Source: Blakeslea trispora (taxonomy: Eukaryota > Mucoromycota > Mucoromycetes > Mucorales > Choanephoraceae). Taken from it: a stretch of DNA of 64,000 nucleotides. Positions 46,053 to 57,523 of this stretch are shown here, piece by piece (the stretch's first letter is position 1; the number at the start of each line of letters is the position of its first letter). Location of the stretch: the NCBI GenBank assembly GCA_025331445.1, contig JAIWNE010000014.1, positions 124,001 to 188,000 on the forward strand, given 5' to 3'. Under the pieces are notes generated by a model. It saw only the letters and a program-made list of their open reading frames with translations. It did not search any database and was not told the DNA's origin. A program made the translations under genes and the position numbers.

Positions 46053-46354
46053 TTTGAGTATTTTGTCGAAAAAGAAAACAAAACAAAATAAAAAGCGAGT
46101 ATTAATTTTGTACCTCCTCAGCACTTACTTTTTTCAATTGCTGTGTACTACACAAACTCATTGTTTTCTGAGCAAAATAAACTTCCTCTTCAACAGCATA
46201 AAAGAACTTTCAACCGGCTACCAAAATTGACCATTTTCTTGGAACCAAGTGATCAAGAAAAAGATGTGCTACAATCGAATATAAATAACGATAGATGTGT
46301 TTGTTTTTCTCATCTCCTTTTTCTTTCTTAACAAAAAACATTTCTCAATTACCA

Positions 46355-47698
46355 ATGTCTGTTGCTATTGATAACAAGAATTCAGAAGAAATCAAAAGGA
46401 TGCGTCAGCTTCATGGCACTATTCATCTTGAAGAGTCTGGCTTTCTGAAGAAGATTACTCAAAAAGACAAGGCACTTAACAAGGATACTACTGACTTCTA
46501 CTATAACAATTGGAAAGACGCGGATAACTTAAAGGATAATAACAAACACGTAGAGGAAAGACGTCATGAAGCTCAGAATATGACCAATTCCTTTTATGAC
46601 ATGGTTACAGACTTCTATGAATACGGCTGGGGCCAATCATTTCATTTTGCAAAGCTCTACAAAGGTAATTTCCCAGAAACTACTTTCAGCTTATAGTAAG
46701 TAACAATGAGTGCGATATGGTTTGATATAGGTGATTCTTTTGAAGAGAACATCAACCGTCATGAGGCTTTCTTAGCTCTGAAGCTTGGATTGAAGAGAGG
46801 ATCAAAGGTTCTGGTAAGTCAGTTATCCACAGGCAGCCCTTTTAATTTTCTGTGACTCTAATCGCTTCGCGTCTATTATCTTGGAATGCAGGATACAGGA
46901 TGCGGTGTTGGTAAGTAGATTTGTTTGTTTTTTGTTTTTGTTTTTTGAAAACCAGAGACAGAATACTGATCGATTCTCTATTAAAAACGGAAAGGGGGCC
47001 CATTGAGAGAGGTCGTAAAAGCATCTAATGGCGCACATGTAACGGGTATAAACAACAATGCTTATCAACTGCAACGGTGTGAAGCATATTCCGCTAAATA
47101 CGGGTTAAGCCAATACACTAGCTTCGTCAAAGGTGATTTCACCAATATGCCAATCAGCGATGAAACCTTTGATGCCGTCTTCTCGGTTGAAGCAACCGTA
47201 CACGCGCCCCGTCTCGAGCAAGTCTATGGCGAGATTTATCGCGTATTAAAGCCAGGTGGACGTTTTGCCTGTTATGAATGGTGTACTACAGATATATATG
47301 ACGAGAATGATTTGACTATGAAAAAAGTGATTCACGGTATTGAACTCGGCAATTCTATCTCTAAGCTGTACACTACTAAGGAGTGTATTCAAGCTTTGCA
47401 GTCCGTAGGATTCAAAGTATTAGAACAGGCTGATATGGGTATTGTTGATGAATCAACTGATCCTTGGTATAATACACTAAAGAAGTCAGACAAAGGGTTC
47501 CGTGGATTCCTTCGTTCACCTACAGGTCGTTTCTATACCAACACTTTAATGACATTCCTGGACAAGTTCGGGATTGTGCCCCCTGGCGTGTTGGAAACGT
47601 CTGAATTACTCAACGAAGCAGCAGATAATTTGGTTGCTGGTGGTGAATTAGGGATCTTCACACCAATGTTTTTTTTCCTTGTTGAGAAACCGATCTGA
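46355..47698 (+). CDS. ERG6: Sterol 24-C-methyltransferase ERG6, 371 aa
   Basis: S-adenosylmethionine-dependent methylation of the sterol side chain at C-24 in ergosterol synthesis. Exons 46355-46664, 46731-46813, 46892-46910 (19 nt) and 46995-47698 join in frame. Visible family motifs are FYDMVTDFYEYGWGQSFHFA, the SAM-binding loop VLDTGCGVGGPLRE (assembled across three exons), VTGINNNAYQLQR, GDFTNMPISDETFDAVFSVE and ATVHAPRLEQVYGEIYRVLK followed by PGG. YEWCTTD and a C-terminal Sterol_MT_C-like region (FLRSPTGRFYTNTLMTFLDK) follow. ERG6 usually has Tyr at the position that is His in FSVEATVHAP here, but the rest is intact. The 19-nt microexon encodes DTGCGV; without it the SAM site is lost. 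Confidence 0.96.
46892..46910 (+). other. 19-nt microexon of ERG6
   Basis: GAT ACA GGA TGC GGT GTT G between AATGCAG and GTAAGTAG. It carries the core of the SAM-binding glycine loop. Confidence 0.85.
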
Positions 47699-48655
47699 GT
47701 TACATTGCTATCTATAGTTAACCTATCTTTGTTTAGACACAATCTAATATGTATCAATAATAAACAAACTTCAATCACTTTTACTTTAAGCGTAAGCCCA
47801 ACTGATGGAAATAACCAGATATCTGAATGCCATTTCATACTCTTTTCTACAATTGTATAATACTAAATTTCCTTTTTTGTTGTTATTATGGTGATTTGTA
47901 ACAATGTCAAAAATAATAGTTGGATGTCCATTGGAGTTTATTGATAGTGATTCATGGTAAATCATCTAGTTGCTATTTAAATCACTCAAAAACAACTCAG
48001 TAACAGATAGTCCGCAACATGCAACCTGTTGTTTGTGCAAAGCAATACAAAGAAATGCTACCATTTCAAGATGTTCGCTAATAGAGCCTGAAAGTGTTGC
48101 TTCTTACTAGCAATGGTATATCTGTATAACAATTGAGCCAAAGGATTGACTAGGGCTATCAAATCATTTAAGCCGAAATCTATTATGCACATTATAGCAA
48201 TACAAAACATTCATACCAAAAGCAGTCTCTTCACTGCTCTTACAAGATAGCATTGAAAATCCAGATAAATGGCTAATCCTGTAAAAAAGCCAACTGTTTC
48301 TTTAAGAATTACAACAAAGGATAGCAACAGACGCAGAATATGTTTATTCATCTTCTGTTTGATATTCATATAAGCCTTCCATCTTTGCATGTTCTGATTA
48401 ATTGGTGACAAAAAGACACAAAAGCAGTCATCAAGGAAACGAAGCAACGATTTTAAATAAAAGCTAAAATGCTTCTCTTACTGTGAAATTGTCATTCTTG
48501 GCTCAGTGTGTAACCATTGTGTTCCTGAACATACAAGCCACGAAGCTAAATTGCCGTTTTGACAGTCTCTAAATCAAAATTTAAATTTAAATTTAAGTAT
48601 TAAATTTTTCGATCATAAAAAAAAACTTTTCTTTCTAACATAAAGATTATTTAAA
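47699..48655. other. Spacer, ERG6 to nucleolin-like gene
   Basis: No convincing gene. A 78-codon minus frame at 48211-48447 has mixed composition but no domain or splice partner. A/T-only stretches at about 48570-48610 precede the nucleolin-like gene. Confidence 0.45.
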
Positions 48656-49675
48656 ATGGCTCCCTCCGAAGTTCAAGAAAAGCACATCCTCGAGAAGAAG
48701 GAAAAGAAGGAAAAGAAGGAAAAGAAGGAAAAGAAGGAGAAGAAGGAAAAGAAGGACAAGAAGGAGAAGAAGGAAAAGAAGGAGAAAAAGGAGAAGAAGG
48801 AAAAGAAAGACAAGGAAGAAGAGAAGGTTACTGAAGAAGTTGAAGAGGAAGAGGTTGAAGAACAAGTCGAACAATCAACCTCAGAAAGCGAAGTCAGTGG
48901 AACCAAGAGAAAGGCCGAAGAAGAACAAGAGGAATCTGCTCCTATCAAGTTCACCAAGACTGAACAAACAGCTTTCACCATTTGGTGTGGTGGTATCAGC
49001 TACGAAGCTACTGTTGAAGATATCAAGAGCTTCTTCGAACAATGTGGTGAAATCACAGATGTCAGAATCAGAATGGATGACAGCACTGGTAAGAACAAGG
49101 GCTTCTGTCACATCGATTTTGCTACCAAGGAGGCTCAAGATGCTGCTCTTCAATTGAGCAACTCTGAATTCATGGGACGTTACATTCGTTGTGATGCTGC
49201 TGATGGTGCCACCCGCCAACGTTCTAAGGATGAAAACTATGGTGGCAAGACAAACAAGGTTTTCGTTGCCAACTTGAACCGTGATTACGATGAAGCTTCT
49301 CACCGTGAAGCATTGACTGAAGCCTTCAGCAAGTTCGGTAAGATTGTTTCCGAGATCAGACTTCCTTACAAGAGAGACGAAGAAGGTGTCTTGAAGGGTA
49401 TTGCATACATTGAATTTGAAACTGTTGAACAAGCTGAAGCTGCTGTTACTGGTATGAATGGTGTTGATGTCAACGAAAGACCTCTCCGTACTGATTTCTC
49501 TGGCTCCGATGACCGTGATCGTGCTAACCGTGGTGGTCGTGGCGGTCGTGGTGGCCGTGGTGGCTTCGGTGGTCGTGGCGGCTTTGGTGGCCGTGGCGGT
49601 TTCGGTGGTCGTGATAACTTTGGCGGTCGTGGCCGTGGTGGTCGTGGCGGTTTCCGTGGCCGTGGTGGCTACTAA
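48656..49675 (+). CDS. Nucleolin/NSR1/GAR2-like RNA-binding protein, 339 aa
   Basis: Single exon. The N-terminus is a long Lys/Glu tract (about residues 14-56, repeated KKEKKEK) followed by an acidic Ser/Glu segment and KRK. Two RRM domains follow, at about 107-182 (FTIWCGGI as RNP2, KGFCHIDF as RNP1) and about 201-282 (KVFVANL as RNP2, KGIAYIEF as RNP1). The C-terminus is an RGG box (about 290-339) built from GGRGGRGG and GGFGGRG units. This three-part plan is that of nucleolin-type nucleolar proteins acting in pre-rRNA processing. The Lys/Glu tract and RGG box are DNA-level tandem repeats (AAGAAGGAAAAGAAGG; GGTCGTGGTGG), likely to vary in length. Antisense frames across it are shadows. Confidence 0.92.
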   Translation: MAPSEVQEKHILEKKEKKEKKEKKEKKEKKEKKDKKEKKEKKEKKEKKEKKDKEEEKVTEEVEEEEVEEQVEQSTSESEVSGTKRKAEEEQEESAPIKFTKTEQTAFTIWCGGISYEATVEDIKSFFEQCGEITDVRIRMDDSTGKNKGFCHIDFATKEAQDAALQLSNSEFMGRYIRCDAADGATRQRSKDENYGGKTNKVFVANLNRDYDEASHREALTEAFSKFGKIVSEIRLPYKRDEEGVLKGIAYIEFETVEQAEAAVTGMNGVDVNERPLRTDFSGSDDRDRANRGGRGGRGGRGGFGGRGGFGGRGGFGGRDNFGGRGRGGRGGFRGRGGY

Positions 49676-49871
49676 ACATCTGCATTAGTGTAAATAAAGC
49701 ATGTATAATCATTTAGAGCATCATTATAATTTATTCGCTTTCATAAATTTCAATCGGCTTCATTCAATAAAAACAAACAAGTAAATAAAGACCGTTTCAT
49801 TCAAAAGACTATTTACAATTTTTTCTGAAAGCTAAAGTGTATGTTCTAAGCAAGACAAAAAGAAAGGATGC

Positions 49872-50099
49872 TTAGGACGACAAAAACAAGGAAAGAGGAA
49901 GGTAGAGAATTAGACCACCAAATGGAAACATCGCGATAGTAAGAATCCAGCCAATCTTAAATATTACAGATCGAGTTGATACTAAAGCAGCATAAACCAC
50001 CCATACATCTAACAACAAAATGAAAGCTCCTATAAGGAAGGGTAACTGGTCACCTGTTTTCTTTACAACAAGCATGTATTCAATGAGAAAGAGATGCAA
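49872..50099 (-). CDS. Small two-helix membrane protein, 75 aa (PLDc_N-like?)
   Basis: Reads FLIGAFILLLDVWVVYAALV, a short basic turn, then IFKIGWILTIAMFPFGGLIL and YLP, so two hydrophobic helices with a small basic loop. The W-I-L-x-I-x3-P-x-G-x-I-L-Y pattern of the second helix resembles the PLDc_N (phospholipase D-nuclease N-terminal) two-helix domain, though alone it has no enzyme activity. The start could be the first Met or the ninth (MLVVKK). It is convergent with the nucleolin-like gene (stops 196 bp apart). Confidence 0.5.
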   Translation of the reverse strand: MHLFLIEYMLVVKKTGDQLPFLIGAFILLLDVWVVYAALVSTRSVIFKIGWILTIAMFPFGGLILYLPLSLFLSS

Positions 50100-50595
50100 G
50101 AGAGAAAAAACAACGAAAAAGAGGGAAAGAGAAAATCAAGAAATGGGCATCGTATATGATTCCATAGAAGGGTACACAAACAAACCTATTAGGGGTAGCA
50201 AGAAAAAAAAAAGAGTTTTCTTTTGGTCTGCCAAAGGTTCCTTTTTGGGTAGCTTATTGTGACCTTGTGAGAATAATCAAAATTAATTCCAGTGCTTTAA
50301 AAGCTGGTTCAAAGAAATAGTATGACTCTTGATTAGATCAAAACTGAAACAACCTTAATTCAAATGCCTTGATTTGATTTGGCAAGAATAAATAAATACA
50401 GCTCCGTTTTTTCGCTTGTATCTATGATTGATTCAGAACAAGTAGTTTGTAAAATTTGACTTCTTCGGCTCCAACAAGCTAAATGACTCAATGCATGTAA
50501 CATATACAACTCAATTTGGTTTATTGAGAGAGAGAGAGAGAGAGAGAGAGAGGGCTGAAGGACAAAAAGGAATTAAGAATTAGGAAACAAATAAG
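50100..50595. other. Spacer with GA microsatellite
   Basis: No gene. A (GA)n run spans about 50525-50552. Confidence 0.6.
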
Positions 50596-51878
50596 CTAAA
50601 AACCATGAGAATCGCCCAACAAAATCCTTAACCCTTTTTGAGGCGGCCATGTGTCTTTTTTCTCGCTAGGTGCTGATGGTAATGATGATGATAAGGGTGA
50701 AAAAACAGATACTTCGGGATTAGATGCTCGCTTTCGTATGATTCGGTGACGATACAGTTCTACATTGTTGATAGGGATTGTGGAAGGAGGGGAGGAAGGA
50801 GGGGAGGAGGGAGTGAGTAGTGGTTTGATGGGCTCTTCTTCCTCATCATCGTCTGTAGTTGAATAAGAAGTAATTGAGGAGGCGACCGTGACATCTGAAG
50901 TACTCATGTTGTCTTCTTCTAAAGGTGCTGTTTGGATAGGTGATAGACGGGTTCGCAATATAGGTTCTTGAAGCGATTGAATCGTTCCTCTTGCTTGCTC
51001 AAGCATGTGCGTGTACTCACGCATTCGTTCTGCTACATCATCCACGCTTCCTTGATGAAGCTTCTGATAATTAGCAATTGTAGTCAATCGACCTCGTAAC
51101 TGGCCTGTTTCTTGAACAACCTAAATTACGCTTTGTGTGAATAAGAGGAAGAGTAAAGACGTTCAGTTGACTAAATACATTAGCTAAATTTGTGTGGAGG
51201 TGCCGCATCGCCCGCGTAGCATTCACATCCGATTCTTTCTGTCGGTTCAAGGCTCGCTCAAGTAGAACTTGAAGGTTGACATTAACCTCTTGTGTTGCTG
51301 TCAATCCCTTCTCAATCTCGTCTATTGTTCTTTTAGTTCAATTGTGCCTATCATGTAAGTATCTTTTGTTACTTACACACTCTGTCTTTTGATAGGTTCT
51401 GAACATCAAGAAAAAAGAATCAGTACTACTATTAAAAGTGGCCTTTTTTTTTTGCTTACAAGATCAATTTCTATCCCATCCATTTGTTTTGCAAGTCCGT
51501 TCATTTCTTTTTTAAAACGAAGAATGTCCTGTCTGACTTGCCCAATTTCTTTCAAAAATCTGTTCTTTTCGTTTTTACTTAAAACAGAATAAGAATCATT
51601 GTCGTCATCGTCGATCAGTGGGTTGTCATAACGACTGCTTAGTGGTGTTGAGTGAGATGCGCATAGCTACAAAGACGGAGAGACATTTATAAGAAGTTGA
51701 TCTATTGTGTGTTTTTATTGCTGTCACTTGTTTACTTTTTCACGATAAAAATGCTTATTGTGATCATCTCTAGAATGGCTATTACGATAATCGTTTTTTC
51801 TAGATAGATAAGATTCTATTGAAGATATGAGTTTTCTCCCTTCTAATTTAGTTTGCAATTACCTTTTGTTCGTCTCAT
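50596..51878 (-). CDS. Coiled-coil protein of unknown family, 330 aa
   Basis: Six minus-strand exons join in frame: 51878-51863, 51815-51736, 51666-51460, 51398-51377 (22 nt), 51321-51179, 51120-50596. The start at 51878 (MRRTKESYLS) is the best in-frame ATG, though an earlier 5' exon is possible because the frame is open further upstream. Residues about 50-200 are helical and heptad-like (LKEIGQVRQDILRFKKEMNG, YEIEKGLTATQEVNVNLQVL, then VVQETGQLRGRLTTIANY and MREYTHMLEQARGTIQSL). They are followed by a Ser/Pro/Glu-rich tail with DDDEEEEPIKPLLTPSSPPS. The helical part recalls syntaxin-like or vesicle-tether coiled coils, but there is no SNARE signature or membrane anchor. Function unknown. 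Confidence 0.65.
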
Positions 51879-53024
51879 TGCCCAGTTATTATTACAATGA
51901 AGCGATTCAGAATCACTAAAAGACAGCTAAATTCATATCAATTTAAACAAGAAGTATTATTGGCTGTTGTCCAAAAAGAGAAACAAACCAGGTTCTCTTT
52001 GAATCTACCTGGGCATTTTCCTCGAGATTCATCTATTTATTCATGAATTAATAATAAAAAAAGGCCCTTAATTGTTTTTGTTTATAAAAAATAATATATA
52101 TTGTTTTGGCACACACGTAAAATAAAATAAAAAATAATATAGTTATAATAAAAAGGAAAGTAAATTGGGTATAGTTTAAATAAATAATGTAAAAGAAAAG
52201 TAAGAGTAAGATAAGAAAGAAAAAAAAAGAGAAAAAGAAAAAGGTAGTAAACCTATAGCTTAAATAGACAATGAAAAAAAGACTACGTCACATTATTCCA
52301 TTCATCATCACTTCAGAGAAAAAAAAAAAGGAGTAACATGCACACCATTTCCAGAAACAGGTTGCAAAAGAAAATTTCATAGTTGCACAATTTCAAACTT
52401 CTGCAAGTGCGAATTATTCTTGCATTAAATGCTTCTTCTTCTTTTCTCTAGCTCTGAAACAAATGCAATATATTGTTAAATACAATCCTTACAAAAACCA
52501 TTTTGAGTGCAACTGATTTTTTGATCCAATACAAAGTAACTGTAAAGATAAGATTCATTTTGACATACTAATTCTAAAATCACTCATATTGATTTGGTAA
52601 ATCCAAAACATGATCGAACTAAAGTGTCAGATAAAAACAGTTCCTATCTTTTTTTTTCTACCTTGAATATTTTAGTAAGTCTCTCTTAGAGCTCCACTTT
52701 ATAAAATGTTTTTTCACCTTATTGCCAATGACAGTCATTATATGTTTTTGTTCATGAATCAATGAGAAAGAGTGTGTGTAAGCATATACTATGCCTTACA
52801 ATCCCTAGATGCTAACCATACTCATATCAAGACTGAAATTGAAGCAAGAACGAAACAGTTAAAGCTTTAGAAAGCTATACATAGACCAATATTTTGTAGG
52901 ATACTTTTGCTTTGATCAACAAGATAGCTGCCAATGATAAGAATCACCGCATGCGCTGTTTAAATATTTGCAGCCTCTCCTTCCAGAAGAAAACTTTTTT
53001 TTTGGGTATCCTTCCTTTAAAATT
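51879..53024. other. Spacer between divergent genes
   Basis: Mostly A/T. No gene. Purine-only stretches around 52190-52250 and 52310-52335. A possible extra 5' exon of the coiled-coil gene (MNLEENAQ) lies on the minus strand near 52005-52035 but cannot be joined in frame. Confidence 0.4.
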
Positions 53025-54470
53025 ATGTCAAGCAAACGAACTTTTTATCATTTATCTAGAGTTGTTGCTTCTAAAAGCAGACATACAGCTCACTTTCCAA
53101 AAAGATGCTATGCATCTCGCCCTAAAAACTTAGAGACATCGATGGGCGGAATCTTTGAGCCTTTCTTACAAGATAGCCTGTAACTATACGACCGTCTTAG
53201 TTTTTAATAAAATATCTTATATATTGCTAGTGACAAGAAACACTCTTATCAAGAGCCAGAGCAAATATCCCCAAAGGACTTATTAGCTAATGTCACTGTA
53301 AAAGGTAGGATAACATTGTTTGTGTGCTATAGGTAAATAACTTATTGCTTAAACAGAACTCTTACCTGATGATGAATTGTTGAAACTATCTATTGAGCAC
53401 AAGCAAACCGGCTTGACTATAGATGCACAAAAACAATTGGCAAGATCTGTTTTAGATGCCATTAAGCATGACCAACATGATTCAAAGAAAATGCTAGCAT
53501 GTAAGAAAAAGAAATTTAGGGATTCACTATGTACAATTAAACTCATGTGATTTTATTTAGTGGCGAATGGTAGCACATCTGAACTCACAGCTTTTGGAAA
53601 TATCTTATTAAGGACATCAAAATGTAAGTCAAAAAAAGGAAATTGTTTGTTTGTTTGTTTTTCTGATGACCTCAATTAGACGGGGCACCACTGGCTCTTG
53701 AACTTTACAAAACTGCAATGGAACAAGGGGATGATCGAGGCGCATTTAGTTATGCAAACATGATCTATCGTGGCTATAATGGCACGCCAAAGAACGAAGA
53801 TGAAGGCGTCAAAATCATGTCTCAATTGGCTCAAAAAGGACATCCCTATGCTCAAATGAATCTTGCGGCCATCCTGATGCGCACGAGTCCCGATCGTGTT
53901 CAGGCCGCCATTCAATTGTATGAATTGGCAGGTAAGGCAGGTCTGGATAATGCCTATACAGAATTGGGCCGCATGTATCGTTTAGGTTATGGCGTGCATC
54001 AAGACCATAACAAGGCTATCAGTTATTTTGAGAAGGGTGCTCAAAAAGGCAACCCGCAATGTCATTTCATGTTGGGCGTTTATAGTTCTTCTGGACTAGC
54101 AAATGATCAACGCGAACCAGATCAGAAGAAGGCCTTCAAACACTTTCAAAAGGCTGCTATCAAGGGCATGCCTGAGGCTCAATACAACGTAGGCCTTCGT
54201 TTCTTGAAGGGACATGGCGTTGAGGCCAACAGCTTTAATGCAGCTGAGTTTTTCAGAATGGCTGCCTTGCAGGGGTTCCAACTGGCACAAATCAATCTAG
54301 CTGGCATGTATTCTGAAGGAAGAGGCGTCAAGGCTGATTTAGAGGAGGCCAGAAAATGGCTTGACAAAGCTGCAGCATCCGGTGGCTCAATAGGAAAAGA
54401 TGCTCAAAAGAGAATAGAACAACTAGATGAGATACAAGGAAAGAATAATTCTAAATGTAGCATTATGTAA
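53025..54470 (+). CDS. Sel1-like repeat protein with basic N-terminus and CaaX-like C-terminus, 408 aa
   Basis: Five exons, 53025-53179, 53231-53304, 53357-53500, 53561-53623 and 53680-54470, join in frame. The first about 35 residues (SKRTFYHLSRVVASKSRH, then KRCYASR) are basic, hydroxylated and lack acids, like a mitochondrial presequence. The C-terminal two thirds carry Sel1-type repeats: GAFSYANMIYRGYNG, ALELYKTAMEQGD, AYTELGRMYRLGYGV, CHFMLGVYSSSG, AQYNVGLRFLKGHGV and AQINLAGMYSEGRGV. These form a helical solenoid for protein binding. The last four residues are CSIM, a match to the CaaX prenylation motif with Met, usually farnesylated, as in Sel1/Skt5-type regulators. A presequence and a CaaX box are not expected together; one may be non-functional. 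It converges on RidA (63 bp between stops). Confidence 0.85.
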
Positions 54471-54533
54471 TAACAAAAAGTGAGATGGGAATAAAGTGTT
54501 TATTTATGTATAAAATTACAAGTTGCTGTGAAG

Positions 54534-55149
54534 TCAATCAGTCAAAGCAATACATTCAATTTCAACAGGAACATCTTTAGGAAGACGTGCAACTTGGACA
54601 CAAGAACGAGCAGGCTGATGAGAAGAAAAGAACTAGAAAGAAAAAAAGGTCAATCACAATAAAAATTTTGTCGTTGATAGAATGGACTTACAGATCCATA
54701 GACTTCATTCATAGGAGCAAAATCGTTCATGTCGCGAAGGAAAACAGTGGTCTTGACAACCTTTTCGAGGCTAGAACCAGCAGCCTTGAGTACTTCAGTC
54801 AAATTAAGCAAGACTTGCTTTGTGTGTTCCTTGATACCACCTTCAATTACTTCACCTATGTTTCAGCATTAGACATATTCCTTGCCTCCTTTTTTAATTG
54901 ATTGCGCTCAAGTTACCTGTGGCGGGGTCAATAGGGATTTGACCAGATGTGTATACAAAGCCGTTTACCTTGATAGCTTGAGCTATAAAAAAACAAATTA
55001 AAACGCGGTCATTTTTATGCAGATTGATTCAACTTACAATAAGGGCCAAGGGCAGCAGGAGCAGATTCAGTGTCTGGCAAGAAAGAAAAAAGTTAGAAGT
55101 AGCCTCTAAAATGCCCTGTTCATCACTTACGGACGCGAGACAAAGACAT
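54534..55149 (-). CDS. RidA/YjgF/MMF1 family protein, 127 aa
   Basis: Hydrolyses reactive enamine/imine intermediates (2-iminobutanoate type) from PLP enzymes. Five minus-strand exons join in frame: 55149-55131 (19 nt), 55073-55038 (36 nt), 54982-54917, 54855-54692, 54632-54534. The sequence opens [20 protein letters not shown]. Then come [20 protein letters not shown], a [21 protein letters not shown] stretch and [19 protein letters not shown] and [19 protein letters not shown] follow, ending [10 protein letters not shown]. These are the RidA hallmarks, including the Arg of PARSCVQV that binds the substrate carboxylate. The family is a homotrimer of this length. The short N-terminus (AAAx-like presequence absent) points to the cytosolic (HMF1-like) rather than mitochondrial (MMF1-like) form. 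Confidence 0.93.
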
Positions 55150-56353
55150 GAGGATAAAGTATGAAGGAAAGAAAGAGAGAGAGAAAAAAAAATAGAAAAC
55201 AATATATTTATATGCTGTGTTCTTCAAATGAGTCTATTCTAGATGAACAGATATGATTGGCTTTAAAGTCTATTGACTTGAAATTCAGACAATCCAACAA
55301 ATGAAATTGGATGATTAAAGTTTTGCAGATAAATGATAAAGAAGGCAAGACCAGTGTTAGAGAGGTGATAACAAGGAATGGAAGCAGTTTAGCACATTTC
55401 GAGTGACTAATCGATACATAAAGCTACTTGCAGCAAAATCCTTGAGCCACCTTTCAGCGTCATCACATTATTTATCTGAACACCACACACTTCATTTGGT
55501 TTCGATGTCCTGGAGAACTATAGTGTTGCTCGGTTGATCCAGATTCACTTTAGATTTCGTATATCCTAAGCAACAAATTTTCTTTACAACAAAACCCTAG
55601 CTTCACTCATAGGTTTCTATTGGATTTTCCAACTGAAAATAGTGCAGATCAACTGACCAATAGTAGTCTCGTTCTTTTTATGCTTAGCATCTAGCCTTCA
55701 TTTAGGAAGTCCTCACTCTCTTGCTAATACAGTATGCTGATAATATCTACAGAATATCTGCAAGAATGGATCAATTAGCTCATATTACGCGACAAGAGAA
55801 ATGTGATAGAGCAGAGCTCTTTCGATTGCTTGTCTCATTCATTGGCTCATCCGTGCACTTCATGTAGCATTTTCGTCATACTCCGATCAGAATTGTAGCA
55901 TTTTAAAACATTCTGTGCAACCTAATAACCTAACCTTACTTCTTTGTAACTGAATTTTCACAGGAGAAAGCAAGAGAAGAGAAAGCAGAGAAAAAGAAGC
56001 TGTTCTTCTTTTCTGTCAAGATTACATTTACCAGTGCCATGTTGCTTTGAAATTAAAAAGATCAGAAAAATAAAATAAAAAATCTTGAAATCAAATGTCA
56101 CACACACACACACACTGAAAGATCACTTACTAGACAGCAATAACCTCTGTTAAAGATAGTAATGATATTGGTTTGTTAAAAAAATAAAACAAAGTATTAT
56201 TAATAGTAGTTGGCAGTTACAAATAAAGATACAAATATAAGGAGACAAGTAAACATTTTTTTAAAAGAGAGAGAGAGATAGAAAGTAAGAGCGGATATAA
56301 AAGGTATAAAGAGCCAAGAAAGAAGAGAGGACAGATCAATCTTTTCCTTTTCT
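55150..56353. other. Spacer (about 1.2 kb)
   Basis: No gene recognised. A (CA)n run lies at about 56099-56116. The end holds the G-beta 3' flank. Confidence 0.45.
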
Positions 56354-57523
56354 TTATGCCCAAATCTTAAGGAAGCTATCCCAACTACCAGTACATAAGG
56401 CCATACCATCATTTGATACACCAAGACAAGAAACTCTGTTTTCATGACCTGACAGAATACCAACACGCTCTCCCTTAAGAGTATCCCAGACATGACTGCT
56501 AAAATCATCGTAACCAGCGAACAATAGTCTTCCAGAGGCAGAGAAGCCAATGGATGTGATACCATAGAGAATGTTTTCGTCAGCATAAGAATTCAATTCA
56601 CGATCAGCACGCAAATCAAATAATTTACAGCTGGCATCATCAGAGCCAGTACCAATAGCCGTGCCACTTGGGAAGAATCTAAAAAAGGGATTTTTAAAAA
56701 AAAAATTAAAGAAAAAAAAGGATAAAATGAGACTTACTGTACAGAATTGATATCACTTTCATGACCAGTGAAAGTTTGAACGCAAGACTTGGTTCTAATA
56801 TCCCAAATCTTGGCTGTAGAATCACAAGCACCCGAAACAAACATGTTGGGGTCAGTAGGGTTAAGAGCGATACTCATGACATCGCCCATATGGTCAGCAA
56901 ATTCATGAGTCTTGACGCCTGCATCAATATCCCAAAGAAGACAGGTCATATCACCTGAACTTGTCAAAATGCGACGATCATCCAAGAATCGGCAGCAACT
57001 CAAGTAGCCAACATGGGCAGACAGCTCTCGAGCAGGTCGAGTAGGGCCATCACGTGAAGTGAGGTTATAAATTGAACAAATGTTATCGAGACCACCGCAA
57101 GCAACAAATTTGCCAGAAGGAGCGTATGCAGCTGTCATCACCCAAGCAGAACGCAAGGGAATAGCATGCAATTTGTTGGTTGTGTAAGCATTCCAGACAA
57201 TCAATTTACCGTCTTGTGAAGCAGAGACAAGATGTTGGCTATCGTTCGACCAGTGCATGGCATAAATCTTGGCCAAATGGCCTCGAAGATTACGGCGCAC
57301 TTTCATTGCAAGTCTGGGTAAAGATTCTACTTCTGCTGCCGCCTTTCTTACTATGTGGTATGATTTTGATCAGCATCGGTTTTGGTTTTTAAATGAACAA
57401 AATAAGATAGTTACAAGTAGTATCAGCCAAAGCTTCTTTTCTTTGCTTAATTCTTTCTTTTAAAAGGTCTGCATCTCGTCTGGCAGCAGCGATTCTCTCT
57501 TGAATGTCATCTGGGCTCTGCAT
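56354..57523 (-). CDS. Heterotrimeric G-protein beta subunit, 348 aa
   Basis: WD40 propeller that pairs with G-gamma and signals in mating, cAMP and morphogenesis pathways. Three minus-strand exons, 57523-57415, 57350-56738 and 56678-56354, join in frame. The N-terminal helix ([29 protein letters not shown]) is the coiled coil that binds G-gamma. The propeller starts [20 protein letters not shown] and shows WD units such as [70 protein letters not shown] and [20 protein letters not shown]. It ends [15 protein letters not shown], the standard G-beta ending. Length and spacing are normal, so a functional gene. Confidence 0.96.

Noticed and set aside
48673..49712. Several long minus-strand frames opposite the nucleolin-like gene (for example 48881-49432)
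   Set aside because: They are antisense shadows of the Lys/Glu and RGG-coding repeats; composition follows the repeat and no independent motif exists.
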